Of a stretch of DNA of 64,000 bases, positions 1 through 12,300 are shown piece by piece. The stretch comes from Epiperipatus broadwayi (taxonomy: Eukaryota; Onychophora; Udeonychophora; Euonychophora; Peripatidae): assembly GCA_028023455.1 (NCBI GenBank), contig JAQFVV010006354.1, positions 374,001 to 438,000 of the forward strand. Direction: 5' to 3'. Numbering within the stretch: position 1 is the first letter of the stretch; each line of letters begins with the position of its first letter. Under the pieces are notes generated by a model. That model ran no database searches. It saw nothing but the letters and a program-made list of their open reading frames with translations, and was not told where the DNA came from. The position numbers and the translations under genes are program-made.

Positions 1-1000
1 AAAAAAAAAATTTGATTTAAGAAATCAAATTAGTTTTGTGTTTGTGTTTTTTTTTAGATTGATGTATGGTGTATTCATAAGTTTAATAAGGTCTTTTTTA
101 TATATTATTAAAATTATTAGTGTTAATGTTTTGAAATTATTATTTTATCTTAAAACTTGATACAATTGAATCAACTGAATTATAGTAATGATTTATTATC
201 ATTTATAGTGACTATTAAACTTGAAGGGTATGAGCTCTACTATATTAAATCAGAATCATCATAATACTATCCCACAACTAATTTGCAAAGAACATGTTAT
301 TCAGATATATCAATTTTGTGACTAAATAAATAAATTGTGTAGCTATTTGTTATAAAATGTGAGATTTGGGCACTAAAATGAGATGCAGAGCACATCACTT
401 TTATTCAGTTGACCAAATACATCTTTATAATCTTTTTTTACATCTGAGAATTGATCCTGGAACTTTTAGCTTTTTTAGTTATTATTTTTCTCCTCTCTTT
501 TTTGTCCTTTCCCTCTCTATGCCTGCCTACTTGCCTTTCTATCATCTCTCTACTTTAACCATTCATGTTAAAATCAAAGATATCATACTAAGATGTTGAA
601 TAAAAAATATTAATAGTAGTAAATTTGTGAATATAATCACGTTACATAATTTTAGATTTTTTATTATTTTTGATTTGTTTTCAGCATTTCATATTCTTAT
701 ATAAGTACTGAGTCCTTAAGTTGAAGAAATGTAGGTAATTTTACATTTTGGTAATCTTGATTAGATTAGGATAACCCACCCCTTGAAGCAAATTACAGTC
801 TTTTGCAGATATTTTATTTAAATAAACATTTTTTTAAATCATTGTAAAAAATTTCCAAAAGTGACTGTTGTATTTTCAACAATAATGACTTAAAACTTCT
901 GACAGAATGTTTTTTTTAATTATTCATATAAAAATTTGATGACATTCTAATTTGCACTGAATTGCTCTTTTTGGGAATAATTGTTAAATTGCTCATTTTT
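1..1000. other. A+T-rich non-coding stretch
   Basis: No gene, RNA or recognisable mobile element seen. The 77-codon open frame at 366-599 has low-complexity F/L/S-rich content and no supporting splice or start context. I treat it as chance. Confidence 0.5.
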
Positions 1001-1002
1001 TT

Positions 1003-1126
1003 GGTATTTAGGTATTAGTCCTGCAATACGGAGCACATATTAGATCTACTTCATCTTTTCACATTCATGTGTGAAAAGTCATAGCATGTCAAATATGTTG
1101 CTCTGTGTTGCAAGACTAAAAATACC
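1003..1126. repeat. palindromic MITE-like hairpin
   Basis: Two imperfect inverted arms face each other. The left (1003-1040) runs GGTATT..AGTCCTGCAATACGGAGCA; the right (1094-1126) reads as its complement with a few mismatches. Nested inside is a shorter perfect-looking palindrome around 1056-1079 (CTTTTCACA..TGTGAAAAG). No coding content. A short non-autonomous DNA element or its relic is the simplest reading; target duplications were not identified. Confidence 0.5.
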
Positions 1127-1166
1127 ACTTACATACAAAAAAAAGTATAAAATATGTAATGGCATT

Positions 1167-1400
1167 ATATACGACTTTCACACGAAAAGTCGATATTAAA
1201 AAGAACATTTTAAAAAATACTGATTTGCCATATAGAAATATATATGACTTTCACACAAAAAGTTTAAAATATCAATATTAAAAAGAACATTTAAAAAAAA
1301 AATATGCAGAAATATATATGACTTTCACATGAAAAACCATAAAATTTGTAACAACACTAAAGATATGAATTTCACATTTTTTGGCCAAAAATGTGTAAAA
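1167..1400. repeat. degenerate tandem array, ~73-bp unit
   Basis: The motif GACTTTCACAnGAAAA recurs at 1173, 1245 and 1320, with a weaker echo near 1367, each followed by similar ATTAAAAAGAACATTT sequence. The spacing is 72-75 bp. The core is itself a small inverted repeat, resembling the inner palindrome at 1056-1079, so array and hairpin may belong to one element. Confidence 0.55.
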
Positions 1401-1599
1401 TATGAGACGCCATTATGTAAATGCCAAATGTTACTTTAAATATGGACAAAACAACCACTAAATTACAAAAATAGTGTAAAATATTATTTAAAAAAACATT
1501 AAATATGCACATACGCTACTTGCCATCTAATATATAACAGGAATTGTCACATTGAAACAAGCAATTTGTCATTTATTTATTTTTGACACAAAATGGAGA

Positions 1600-4500
1600 C
1601 TTCAACTGAAAATCCCTCCCCCCCCCCAGTGGAGTTTTATTGAACATGTGATTGCACAGAATATCACCTGAACAGGATTTTCCACAGAAATGATATTGAA
1701 TGGATTTAAAAAAAAAAAAAAATCACAAAATAAAAAAATATAAACTACGACTGTAAATGAAGTGGATAACTGTTAGGAATGGGATTCTAGAACCTTCCAA
1801 TTACATTCCCTTATGAATGGCAATTTTACTTTTGGCAACCTCGAACATTACAACACCACTGCTTGTCCAAAGTGTGTACATAAAAGCTCATATTATGTCC
1901 ATTCGGACACTTTTATTGATGTCAGGATTCCTTGTTCTTGAAAATATAGTATGGCATTCATTTTAATAGTTAGCAGCTTTCAAATTGTCATCATTTTGTA
2001 CTGTTTACAAATAAAAAAACCAATTAATTAGAAAATTATGAACATGAAATCAAAAGAGAAAAACAAAAACTATGTATACTTAACTCACTTAAAATAAAAT
2101 GAACTGGAATAACTCAGAAGTAGAAAATAACATAGAAATCATTTGGATAAAGCAAAAATGCAATTGATATCAAAAATGCAATTGAAGATCAAAAGCACAA
2201 TAGCTGTTGTCAGAAAGAAATCTGTACAATAACTGCAATGTCAATATATAAAAAAAAAGACCATGTTTTTATAAAGAGAAACACATTTTTGTACAAGATT
2301 AGATAACAATACAGGGTTTATTTTGCTTAAATTTGGCATGATCTCCCCTACATTGCAGGGCTAATACCTGAGTACTGTTTTTTTAAATCACCAATGATAG
2401 TACTGTATTACAAATAGATATCATTAGTATTTTTATATTGTTAGATTATTGTTGCTTTGATATGAAGAATTCTTTTTGAGGGAACTTTAACCATTATGAG
2501 AAAAACAAAGATTGATGAAAAGTATTGATTGTCAAATTCTAAAAGAGAAACTATTCTATTTATAATTATTATTTTGATATTAATTAAGCTTGTTAATTCA
2601 GTGGAAGGAGTTAGGTTTGTCCTCAAAAATTTGTTGAATAAGCATATATTTTTGTATTATTAGATAAGTGTAATTTATAATCTTTAATTAAAAATATAAA
2701 ATATTTTCCTTGTTAATTTAAACTGTTTTCAAAATATTTTTGTGAAACAGCATTTGAGTAATAATTTTACAACCTAATCTAATGATTAATATTACTAAGA
2801 ATAAAGAGAAAGGTAATCAATATTAATGCTATTAAAGATTATTTGAACATATGTTTATTTAACCTTTGGTCATTCAAAAGCATAAAGTAAAATGATTCAA
2901 CTGTTCAGTTTTTTCCTGTTAGATAAAAAATCATCTTCACTACATTTGCTAAATTAAACATCTTCTGGGCTGGTTGCTTTTAATTAAATCCTAAAATATA
3001 TTTTCTTATGTTATGCTATAGACTGAGATACTGGTGGATTCTTCTTTGCTCTTCTATTCAATGGAGAATACTCTTTATATTCTTCACTATAATGTAGGTA
3101 TATTTCATCTGATCATCAACTAGTATCTTAAAAACTTTGCCATTAGTATAAAGATGTATCTAGTATTGATAGCTGCATTTAAAGATCAGTATGTTTGTAT
3201 TAATAATCGTATCAGATTTTCTTCAAATGCTAAATTCTTATTTATATTTTCAACAAATTATCATGATGCTTACACCTTTCATTAATAAGAAAACACTTGA
3301 ATGGTATATTTATTGATTATATTTCAAAGATTTATATTTATATTTTCATTGTTACTATATAAATATTTTCTCACAAGAGAAACTACAAATAGTATTTACA
3401 AATAACCTTTTACCTGATAATAATGATGATAATTTTAAGTAAATAATATTATGATCGTTTTTTTAATCCTGCAATTAATAACTCAGTTGGTTATATCATT
3501 AATTTGAGTTTTTGCTATTCTTAATAAATTATCATTTTGTCTGTTGGTTGTAGAATATCTATGAGAATATCTCCAAATTGAGAAATGGCAGTTTTATTGA
3601 TGCCAAACTTTCAATCATACAATATCTACAGTTCTTATGTATGGCATTACTTTTTTGTGTGTGAACATAGTACACAACTCTGAGTCTGTCAATTTTTAAA
3701 TATTAAAATACTGAGAAATTAGTACTCCAGATAATTAAAGAGCAAAGTATTAACTTTAAATTTAGGCAGTTCTGGCATTTGTCACAAGTTTGAGAAATTA
3801 ACATCAACTTTCTAATGTAAACTTTTCAGAATCTTTTTTAGGTTTTATCTGTACAAAAAAAAGTTAAGCTAGTATATTTTTTTATTTTTGTGGTATGTAA
3901 TGTCAAAAATGTAGTTTAATATGGAAGATGATTTATATATATATATTAAATTAATATGGAGAAGTACTCAAATGATCTTTTATCCTGAAGGGAAATGAAA
4001 ATGGTTAAAATTAATAATGATGATTATAAGGAAGAAAGCATTTGGATAAACATTGATTAAAATGTTAGAAATGATACTATTATGAAATGTAAAAAAAAAA
4101 AAAAGGTTTATCTCCAAAGTTATTTGTCCTAATGACATTTAGCATTTGTATAGTATACAATTCAAATAGTACTTCCCACTGAGTTATCTGAACGTCAAGT
4201 CGAAAAGGTAGTATGCTAACAATCTAGCTTTTATCTCTGTCATTATAGATAAGCTTAATTTATTGACATAGTGTTAAACAAGAGTGAATTCTATCTGTTA
4301 TTTTAATATGTATACCAAATAAACAATCTTGAAACAATATAATTCAATGGAAAATATAGTCATAGTTAAGTTATGATTATTTGTTATTACATTTGTATAA
4401 TATCTTTGTTAAGGTTTTTTTTTTATATAGAATACACATATTGTGGGAAGATAATTACCAATGTACATATATATATATAAGCACATATAAAGCAAAAAGG

Positions 4501-4890
4501 AGTACCTAAACAGATAGTTCACTGCAATGAATGGGATCCCAATACGCCTCCACTCTTTACCAAATAAACAGTAGTGGAGAAAACATTACTTAACATTCTC
4601 GCTATCTATATGTTGGGGACAGGTTTAGCCTTTTTTTTTATTGTTTTACTACGTTCATGAGAATTCCTAGATACTCATTTTAATGAGCAATTTTAAATTG
4701 CCTAGTTGATTTGACTGTGGACTGATTATCTGAAACCTACCAATATATATAATCATTGCTTTACAATTATTTTATGTTGACCAAATTTGAATTTGCTCAT
4801 TTAACATGCAAATTCCTATATTTAAGAGCGAATAGTAAATATTTACTTAGTGTTATTTTTGCCAAAAACTTTTTCAACCAAACCTTGGTT
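1600..4890. other. A+T-rich stretch without a supported gene
   Basis: Contains poly-C at about 1615-1627 and scattered poly-A/T runs. An exon-like segment at about 3020-3092 is open in one frame and followed by GTAGGT. It lacks a convincing polypyrimidine tract upstream, so it is not called. Nothing else recognised. Confidence 0.5.
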
Positions 4891-4892
4891 CT

Positions 4893-4912
<20 letters not shown>

Positions 4913-4943
<31 letters not shown>
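4913..4943. repeat. (AAT)n microsatellite
   Basis: About ten uninterrupted ATA/AAT units. The open frame across it is a by-product of the repeat. Confidence 0.9.
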
Positions 4944-4944
<1 letters not shown>

Positions 4945-4989
4945 TCTGTGTGCACACATGAGTTGGTGATAAGACAGACTTTTAAAACG

Positions 4990-7045
4990 TAAATACAAAT
5001 TAAATGTTGAATATTATTTTATTATATATAGTAAAGAGAAGAGTATGATTATAGCAAAATCTAATTATTTAAGAATTTGTTTTTATTGCGTACTTATTAA
5101 AATACAATAAAAACAGCAAATTGAAGCAGGAATACATTAAAATTTACAACAAATTTATTCTCTTTTGATTTTATCTGCAAAAATAGATGTTTTTTCATTT
5201 TATTATTCTTCGTCAATAACAAATAAAAAAGTGAACGTTTTTTTAATTTTATTTTAATAATCTAAAACCATCTGCTTGAAAGTACCAATTATTGAGAATA
5301 ATTTAAGTTTATCATATTAACTATGAATGTTATTTCTCTAGTTCGCAAACTATAAATTTAATTTTTATATTATTCATATTACTTTTTGCATGTTTTACAT
5401 TGATATAATTAATATTTAAGATTTAGAGTAATTTTTCTGTTGGAGTCGGGTTTCATAACCAAGATAAGGGATGTTATGACCAGTCATTATTGTTGATATA
5501 ATTTTTTATTATGCTACTATTTTAAACTCAGATGTAGTATCTTATTTTAAAGTATTTGGAGTTCATCATAAAATAATATTGTTTTTTTATGTTATGAAGG
5601 TGTAAATAGATATTCATTTTAATTGTGTAATGTATATTTTTAAATTAAAGCAAGTGAAGAAAGAAATATTATTTTTTATAAAGAAATATATAATATACTT
5701 ATAATATTATATGTTATATCGAAGTCCTTTTAAAAAAATTAAAAAAATTATTGTAAAGTAATTTTTAAAAAAGATGTGTTCAATGTCACCCATAAATCAT
5801 TCGTATTTTAAGAATTCACAAAAAAAAAAAAAAGAAGAGAGAACAGTGATAAATGTTAGTGATGATATTATTATAAAATGTAAAAACAATTAAAATGCAT
5901 TATTTCAAAAGTTATTTTTTCTAATGTCATTTAACATTTTATAATAGATAAATATTTGTTAATATTTTTCACATAAAATGAACATATTGTGCAGAGATAA
6001 TTACCAATATACATTTTAATGTATAGGATGATAGCAATACATATTTTAATCATTACTATGGATATATTTTATTTTTGCGTGGCAAATCTGATAAAGACTT
6101 GTGACAATTAATAATAACAAATGAATTAATTAGATACTTAATTGTATTAAATGTGAAGTTTTGCTTCACAGTGACCAAGTTTAAATTGTTTTATTTTAAT
6201 CATATTATGAGTTGATTTAATTCATTAGAAAATTATATAATGCTTGGAAGGATTGGTAATGAAAGGGAATGACAATTAGCAATGAAATGTATGATCTGTA
6301 TCACTATATTAATAAATGTGCTTCAAAACTCAAATAATTGCTAGATTATTTTGGAAAAATTCCATTTGTATCATATTTAATAACTAGAATAATGCATTGC
6401 TATTTTCAAAATTCAGTATTTAGTTTTATATCAACACATGTACAAATGGTATAGAAATTATTTGACACACTTTCTTACTAAAAAAAAAAAAAGAAATGTG
6501 ATTTTGGTGAGAATGGTTTTTAATAGTTTTTTTTCTTTTGTTCAGAATCAGGTTAAATATGAACTTCATATTAGTATAAAAGTTTTTTTTCTTATATTAA
6601 TAATATAAAAGCTTGTGTATTGAATATGCAGAAATGAAGGTTTTTATGGTAAAATGTATGATTAAAATTTTTGATGTTTTCCATTTATTCCCTCTTTCAA
6701 TTTTATAACACTAACTTTTTAATGGAATTGCATCTATTATTATCTAGATAATATGTATTGCTGAGTAAAAGTAGGTGTCTTAATGAAAAATGACACTTGC
6801 TACATGTTTTGTTTTGCGAAATCTATTCTAAATTTATATATAAAATAATATGATGTAATGAAAGTAGTACCAAATGACATAGTTTGTTAAAAATCCGTAT
6901 GTAAATTGTTAATGTGCAACTAAAATGGCCATTGTTATAATAAAGAATAAACTGTTGGTAAAAATCTGGTAGAAAAGAGCATCTGTAGTAAAAAAATATA
7001 GTATTTTAAAAACATATTAATAACTATTTATTTAACAATAAAATT
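4990..7045. other. A+T-rich stretch, nothing recognised
   Basis: Homopolymer A/T tracts and short TA runs only. No coding exon, RNA gene or duplicated block was found by eye. Confidence 0.5.
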
Positions 7046-7209
7046 GCTCTGGTGCAAGTTGAAAATAGAAGCTTAAGAAGAAGATCAGCCAGTAGTACAT
7101 AGGTGATATAGCAGCCAGTAATTTGTTATTCACAGTTGTTTTATAATTACTGATAATAATTGGTTAAAAGAAAATGTAATGATTCAATATTATTTTTTTA
7201 AATGTGTGT

Positions 7210-7325
7210 ATATATATATGACAATAGATGGCGTTATACCAAAAACACCTTCAAGCGTTTGTCATAAATACAAGCGTATGAAAGTTTTTAACTTGTGTTT
7301 TTTGTTTTTCATATATATATATATA
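7210..7325. repeat. TA-bounded insertion inside the solo LTR
   Basis: About 110 bp absent from the sister LTR near 17210-17240. It begins and ends in (TA)n and holds GACAATAGATGGCG and TTCAAGCGTTTGTCAT. No coding capacity. It looks like a small non-autonomous insertion into a TA tract; the family is not identified. Confidence 0.45.
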
Positions 7326-7503
7326 TGAGATATAAAAAAGTATCTTACTTGGATCAAATTAATAAAGATAACTAAAATTTATAAAACTTTATTAAAATAA
7401 ATGTCAATAAAAAAATTTGATTAAGGTAATGGTGTTTAATAAAAACAAAGCAGACAAATATATTTAACTAATTTATTTTTTATGAATGTAATATGTAATA
7501 GTA

Positions 7504-7601
7504 GTCAAGCATTGGTGATCTAGCGATTAGCATAGCCTCTTTCCAAGCAGCTGGCCCTGGTTCGCTTCCCGGTTAACGCATTTGACATATGAAAAAAAAA
7601 A
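7504..7601 (+). mobile_element. 98-bp tRNA-derived retroposon with target duplication
   Basis: A 5-nt leader, a 72-nt tRNA-like body, an 11-nt tail and ten A residues are bracketed by the perfect 9-bp direct repeat GTAATAGTA (7495-7503 and 7602-7610). The related LTR at 17 kb reads straight through this position (TTCTAATAATAATTAAAAG, about 17458) with no insert, giving an empty site. A-tail plus target duplication is the hallmark of LINE-mediated retroposition, so this is a retroposed tRNA or minimal SINE and not a resident gene. Confidence 0.75.
7509..7580 (+). pseudogene. tRNA-Gly(TCC)-like pseudogene
   Basis: The 72 nt fold into a cloverleaf layout: acceptor GCATTGG, D-arm TCTAGCGATTAGCA, anticodon loop TTTCCAA (TCC at 7542-7544), variable TGGC, T-arm TGGTTCGCTTCCC, discriminator A. 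The overall order closely resembles animal tRNA-Gly-TCC. Decay is visible: an A:C mismatch and two G:T pairs in the acceptor stem, two mismatches in the anticodon stem and one in the T stem. A promoter-like B box (GGTTCGCTTCC) remains. There is no genuine oligo-T terminator immediately downstream; an A-run follows instead. Confidence 0.7.
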
Positions 7602-7659
7602 GTAATAGTAATTAAAAGATAAGAAAAATAATAGTAATCTATTATGTACTTTTAATTAA

Positions 7660-8680
7660 AAGCAGAAATGTTAAAATGAAAAATGTGGAAGACTTCTTAA
7701 AAAGATTAAAAGAAATGAAGTGACGTGTTTTAGCGTTGGACTGGATGATTAAAAGAAAAAAAATTGGTCTATCACTAATTATTGAAGAGCAGAAGGGAAA
7801 AAAACTGTATACATTGACACTATTAAATTCATGAGAAACTTTTTGCTTTGTAAATTATAACAATGATTAAGATATACATTGCTGTGTTACTTATGAAAGC
7901 ATTTCCTGATAACTATCTGGATCTTGAACATTAAATGCCATGACTTTATCAATGTTGGAAACTGAACACTTAAATTGAACAAATTGGAAAAGTAAGAGAC
8001 ATCGCAGGACCCCATATTGATCAGCAATTCAAGTTATAAATGTATGTACTATGGTAAGACTCTTAAAACATTAACAAAAGAGAATAGTAAAGACCTTAAT
8101 AAGTCAATGTAATCAATTTACTATATTCGAATTTATTTCTTTTATATTAGTAATTAAGTTACTTTTATTTAGTTATTTTTTATTTATGTGTGCATATGTG
8201 AATTAATTGTATCTTGTAAATAAATTATCATTTTATAAAATTCAAGTTGTCAGTGCCTTTTTATATCGCCACTTTCCTCTCAAATGTTTACCCTAGAATT
8301 TATCAGCTCTGTGTTTATAAAAAAAAAAATAAAAAAAAAGAGGTTAAATTAGAGAGAGTGTTTAACCACTGAGAAAATGTCAAATGTCATTAGAAATTGC
8401 AAAATTACAAGAATTGAAATTGGTCCATTCAGCTTTTTTTTTTTTTTACAAATGAAAAGATGGTTCCTAATAAAGACTGCAAATGTATGCCTTTTCATTT
8501 AAAACAAATTACTTCTGAGTGGTAAAGCCTATTTTGAATTCCTAATTTTGATTTTAAGGAAGTGGTTGAGAAAAACTAACTCATTTTTAGGTTCAACCAT
8601 CTCCATCTTTATCTACTATATATATAAATTATATGAAAGTTATACCAATTCGTTATATTTAAATGTAGTCTCTTCAGTAT
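7660..8680. other. A+T-rich stretch, possible LTR continuation
   Basis: Probably includes the rest of the solo LTR. Faint resemblance to the R-U5 part of the 50-53 kb LTR is visible: GTGGAAGA near 7685, GATTAAAAGAAAAAAAATTG near 7746, TTTCCTGATAA near 7902. The spacing differs by about 100 bp from the other LTR, so homology is only suggested. No gene. Confidence 0.3.
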
Positions 8681-8682
8681 AT

Positions 8683-8816
8683 CAGGACAAAAATGGCAAC
8701 CCAAGTCTGGTATGATTAAGTTCATTTTACCCGAGAATTCATGACAAAAACGTGGTGACCCAAGTATGTCATGACTATGTCCATTTTACTTGAGAATTCA
8801 GGACAAAAATGACTTC
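8683..8816. repeat. two-plus copies of a ~60-bp tandem repeat
   Basis: AGGACAAAAATGGCAACCCA..GAGAATTC is followed by ATGACAAAAACGTGGTGACCCA..GAGAATTC and then by AGGACAAAAATGAC. The copies differ by several substitutions, so the duplication is old. Confidence 0.75.
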
Positions 8817-9267
8817 TTGGTGTGTGCTTGATAATATATTATATAAGAGTATACTCTGGAAAAAATAAATATAGAAAAACGATTACATTTTAGTGGCTAT
8901 ATAAATGAAAAAAAAAAATACAATATAGTTTTTCTTAGAATACAATAGTGGTACTGTGATATATTTGTCCCCAAATAATATATATATGTTTATTAATTTT
9001 AGTGCTATGAAATAGTAAAACAGTGGCATTTGGAATGGAAGATGAGATTGGCACTTGAATTAATTATAAATATTAGTCAGTGATCAATAGGGTTAAGGGC
9101 ATATAGAAGTTGAGACATTTAAGTAGACAAAAGAGTTCAAATTGGTATGTGTGTGAGTTCAAGTAAGTTTGAATATTTCTGGAGCGGTTTGTATGTTTAT
9201 GATAAGGGTTGGTGCACTAAACTATCTGAATTTATATAACAATAAGTGTTAATGTTTTATTTTCTGT

Positions 9268-9367
9268 ATAAGCCAAATAAATAATAGTAATATATATATA
9301 TTGCAACATTTGGCATTATAAGCCAAATAAATAATAGTAATATATATATATTGCAACATTTGGCATT
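9268..9367. repeat. perfect 2 x 50-bp tandem duplication
   Basis: The 50-bp unit starting ATAAGCCAAATAAATAATAG and ending TGGCATT occurs at 9268-9317 and again at 9318-9367 without a visible difference. It is recent, or an assembly artefact. Each unit contains a (TA)n tract that could have promoted slippage. Confidence 0.9.
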
Positions 9368-9369
9368 GC

Positions 9370-12300
9370 CAAGAAAGCTGATATTTCATTTAATTTGGAT
9401 ATTTAATATATTTGCAAATCATATTTATTAAGATTAAATAAGCATATGCAAATCAAAATATGAAATTATTTAAAGTATTTCTGTCATGAATACATATTAT
9501 TGTATTTTATTTTATTGTTTTGCCAAGCACTTTAAACTTATGATTAAAATAGATTCTAATGATTTAAATCCAAAAGTGTAACTAATAAGAACTTAATATT
9601 AGAGAAGTTTAGATTATTGTAATAGAGTTTAGTATATCCAATTTGGTGCCTGAATAAACCATAATACTAATTAAATTTACTTTTAATGTTAGAAGTTAAA
9701 GCTAAGGTAAAGTGTAGTTGTCATAATTATAATAATGTATTTTATTTAAACTAGTTCTTAACAATAATCTATTCATTTATTAAAATAGTATTATTAAAAT
9801 TGAGTTTAGAGATTAAACTAAATTAGTTGATTTGAAAAATAGGTAACTAATTTAGCATTACTTAAAAGAAAGATTTTAAATTACTTAGTTTAAAAGATAG
9901 GGGATAATTTCTAGATGTGTGTAAATGTGCATTCATTAGTAATTTTATTTTTATTTCTTAATGGGAATATTTCTTTATTTTACAATATTGTATATTATTT
10001 TAGAATATTCTTACTTAGTTAAAAAATAAAATAAAATATTGGTGAACCTCTAAATTTGTTCATTAATATAATTATTATGTAATTTTTTTATTTTATTTTA
10101 AGAATATAATTTCTTAATTAATTTGTATCTTCAATAATTATTAACCTTCCAAGACTATCATGTGTTTGATTGTCTATTAAATAATTAAATGTTACTATTT
10201 CTAGGTCCAAACCATAGATACTAATTAACTGTTAATTTGAAGGTTGAAAAATTAAGAGGAAAGGTTTTTTGTCAATCAAAATGATTGACATTAGCAAGCT
10301 ATAAAAGCACACACAGATGTGTTAAAGGATAATTTGATATGATTTTTTTGTCCAACACCTTCATGAGAAAAGCGTTAATAATTAAAAGTGAAAGTATAAT
10401 TTAATTTTTTTTAAATAAGTTTAATTTTTTTATCATCAAGTAAAATGTATATATAAAAAAACTGTCAAGTGTTAAATCCCATCTCAAGTTAATTGAAAAT
10501 TTAAATCAGCAATACTGAAGAAAGAATTTGGAAAGAAAAATGTTAAGTAATTGTCTACTGATGAATAAAGCATTATTCTACAAAAGTAATGTGTCACAGA
10601 TATCAAACATAATTTATTATATTTCATTTAAGAACTGTTCCTTACTTATGTCCTACATTTATCATGAACTATTTAAATTTCTTATTTTAGAATAAATTTA
10701 CTGGAAGTTTATCTTAATGTTAACTATAACAGTTTTAGCATTTTTTTTATAACTTGTTAAGATAATAATAATTGTCACAAATTTTTAAAATGTTTTGCTA
10801 TCTATTAAATGATTTGTCTTGGATTAATTTATTTAAAGGAACTAATTATTCAGGAGAAGAAAAACTTTATTTTGGGCACTAATATAATTAATTAGTTATT
10901 TATCATCTTGACTATAAAAAATGCTTGATAAATTAATTTATGCTCTCAAGAAGTTTATTCAAAATGAAAAATATTTAAAACTCTTTGCCTTATGAAATGC
11001 TATGTTTATTGTATTAGCAAATTACATTTACAGACTAAATGCTAATTTTGACAAAGATTACTATTATAGAATTCATGTATTCTATTTAGTACTAAAAGAT
11101 TAATAGAAGCTTGCTTTTTTCTTTGAAAACTGCTATATTTAAATATTTACTTCAAACCTGCTTAAATTTAGAGAAGAAAGTTTATGACCAAACCACTATA
11201 TAAAAGTATTTTGATTAAACTGCATTATATTTCAATGTTTTGTGTGTAGAAAACTTGCTTAATTATAAAAAGTGGTATGTCTGGCAAATTACTATATCAG
11301 ACATATTACATATAAAGTCTGCTTAATTAGAAAATAGGGATGTTTATAAACAAAAGCACTGTATTGAATATCTTGCTTAGAAAAACTTACTTAAATTGGA
11401 AAAGAAGAATGTGTGATTAATTGCTATATTTAAATAATTATCTGCCATCGATAAAATGGAAAACCAGAGTAATGACATGAAAATGTCTTGTCAGTTATAT
11501 GTGTGATAATTCATGAGATAATGGCTATTCATTTATTAACATTTTTTTTGTGTGTGCATGTACAAAGTCTTTATAAAAAAACTATCAATGCATATGCAAT
11601 TTTTAAAATTAAATTGCTGGTGTTTGGAAAAACATATTTGTTGAATTTATTTCCTGTAAGATTAAAAACTTTTATATTTTTTATATATAAAAAAAAAGGT
11701 TTTGGTAATTTTTTTTGCTTTAGATTTAAGTCATGCATTTATAATTTATTATTATTACATGCTCTTTAAAAAAATTTTTTTTTTATATTTTACATGTTAT
11801 GGTCTAGCATACCTGTCAGAGATTCATTTATTATTATTAATGATAATACTAAATAAATATTTTATACAGTATATAATAAGTTATTTTAAAGAGTATTGAT
11901 TTGTCCTTTATTATGAGAAATGTATTTTATAATGAATGATTCTATGTTTATGAAAGATGATGTATATTTGTTGTCCTTTTTTTTAATTGCTTATGGCTAC
12001 ATTTATCCAGTCATATATGATAACTATATTATTACTTTATCGGTTTTATGCATCAATTTAGTATTACATTTATTAAGAGTTTGTAATTAATTTCTCTTGT
12101 ATATGTGATATATATTATCTGACCATTATACATTTCCAAGATATGCAAATTTTATTTCCACCTTGATGATTTGGAAATGGAGCTTGGCTTTTTGATTGTT
12201 GCTATTGAAATAATTTAGATGTTTTTATAAGGAGATAGAAAGTAACTCTCTCCAATATTGTTGATATTTTCCTTGAGTGATATTTTCCTCCTATTTTAGG

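Larger units (their letters stand above)
7050..7660 (+). mobile_element. solo LTR (relic) of a gypsy-type element
   Basis: The block aligns with the 3' LTR at 17074-17505. Both share GATCAGCCAG near their start, then GTTGTTTTATAA, and ATAAAAAAGTATCTTACTTG (7331 here, 17244 there). They also share the following ~150 bp and the ATTATGTACTT end. No internal retroelement coding flanks it, so it is a solo LTR or isolated fragment. The right end is set by where the second copy is truncated; the real LTR may run further, perhaps to about 8.3 kb. Two secondary insertions relative to the other copy are visible: a TA-flanked ~110 bp block at about 7210-7325, and the tRNA retroposon at 7504-7601. ATATAAAAAAG may be the LTR TATA element. 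Confidence 0.65.

Noticed and set aside
3020-3092. Possible exon between ATAG and GTAGGT
   Set aside because: Acceptor lacks a polypyrimidine tract and the encoded peptide is not recognised.
7509-7580. Functional tRNA-Gly gene
   Set aside because: Stem mismatches, A-tail, flanking 9-bp duplication and an empty site in the sister LTR indicate a retroposed copy.
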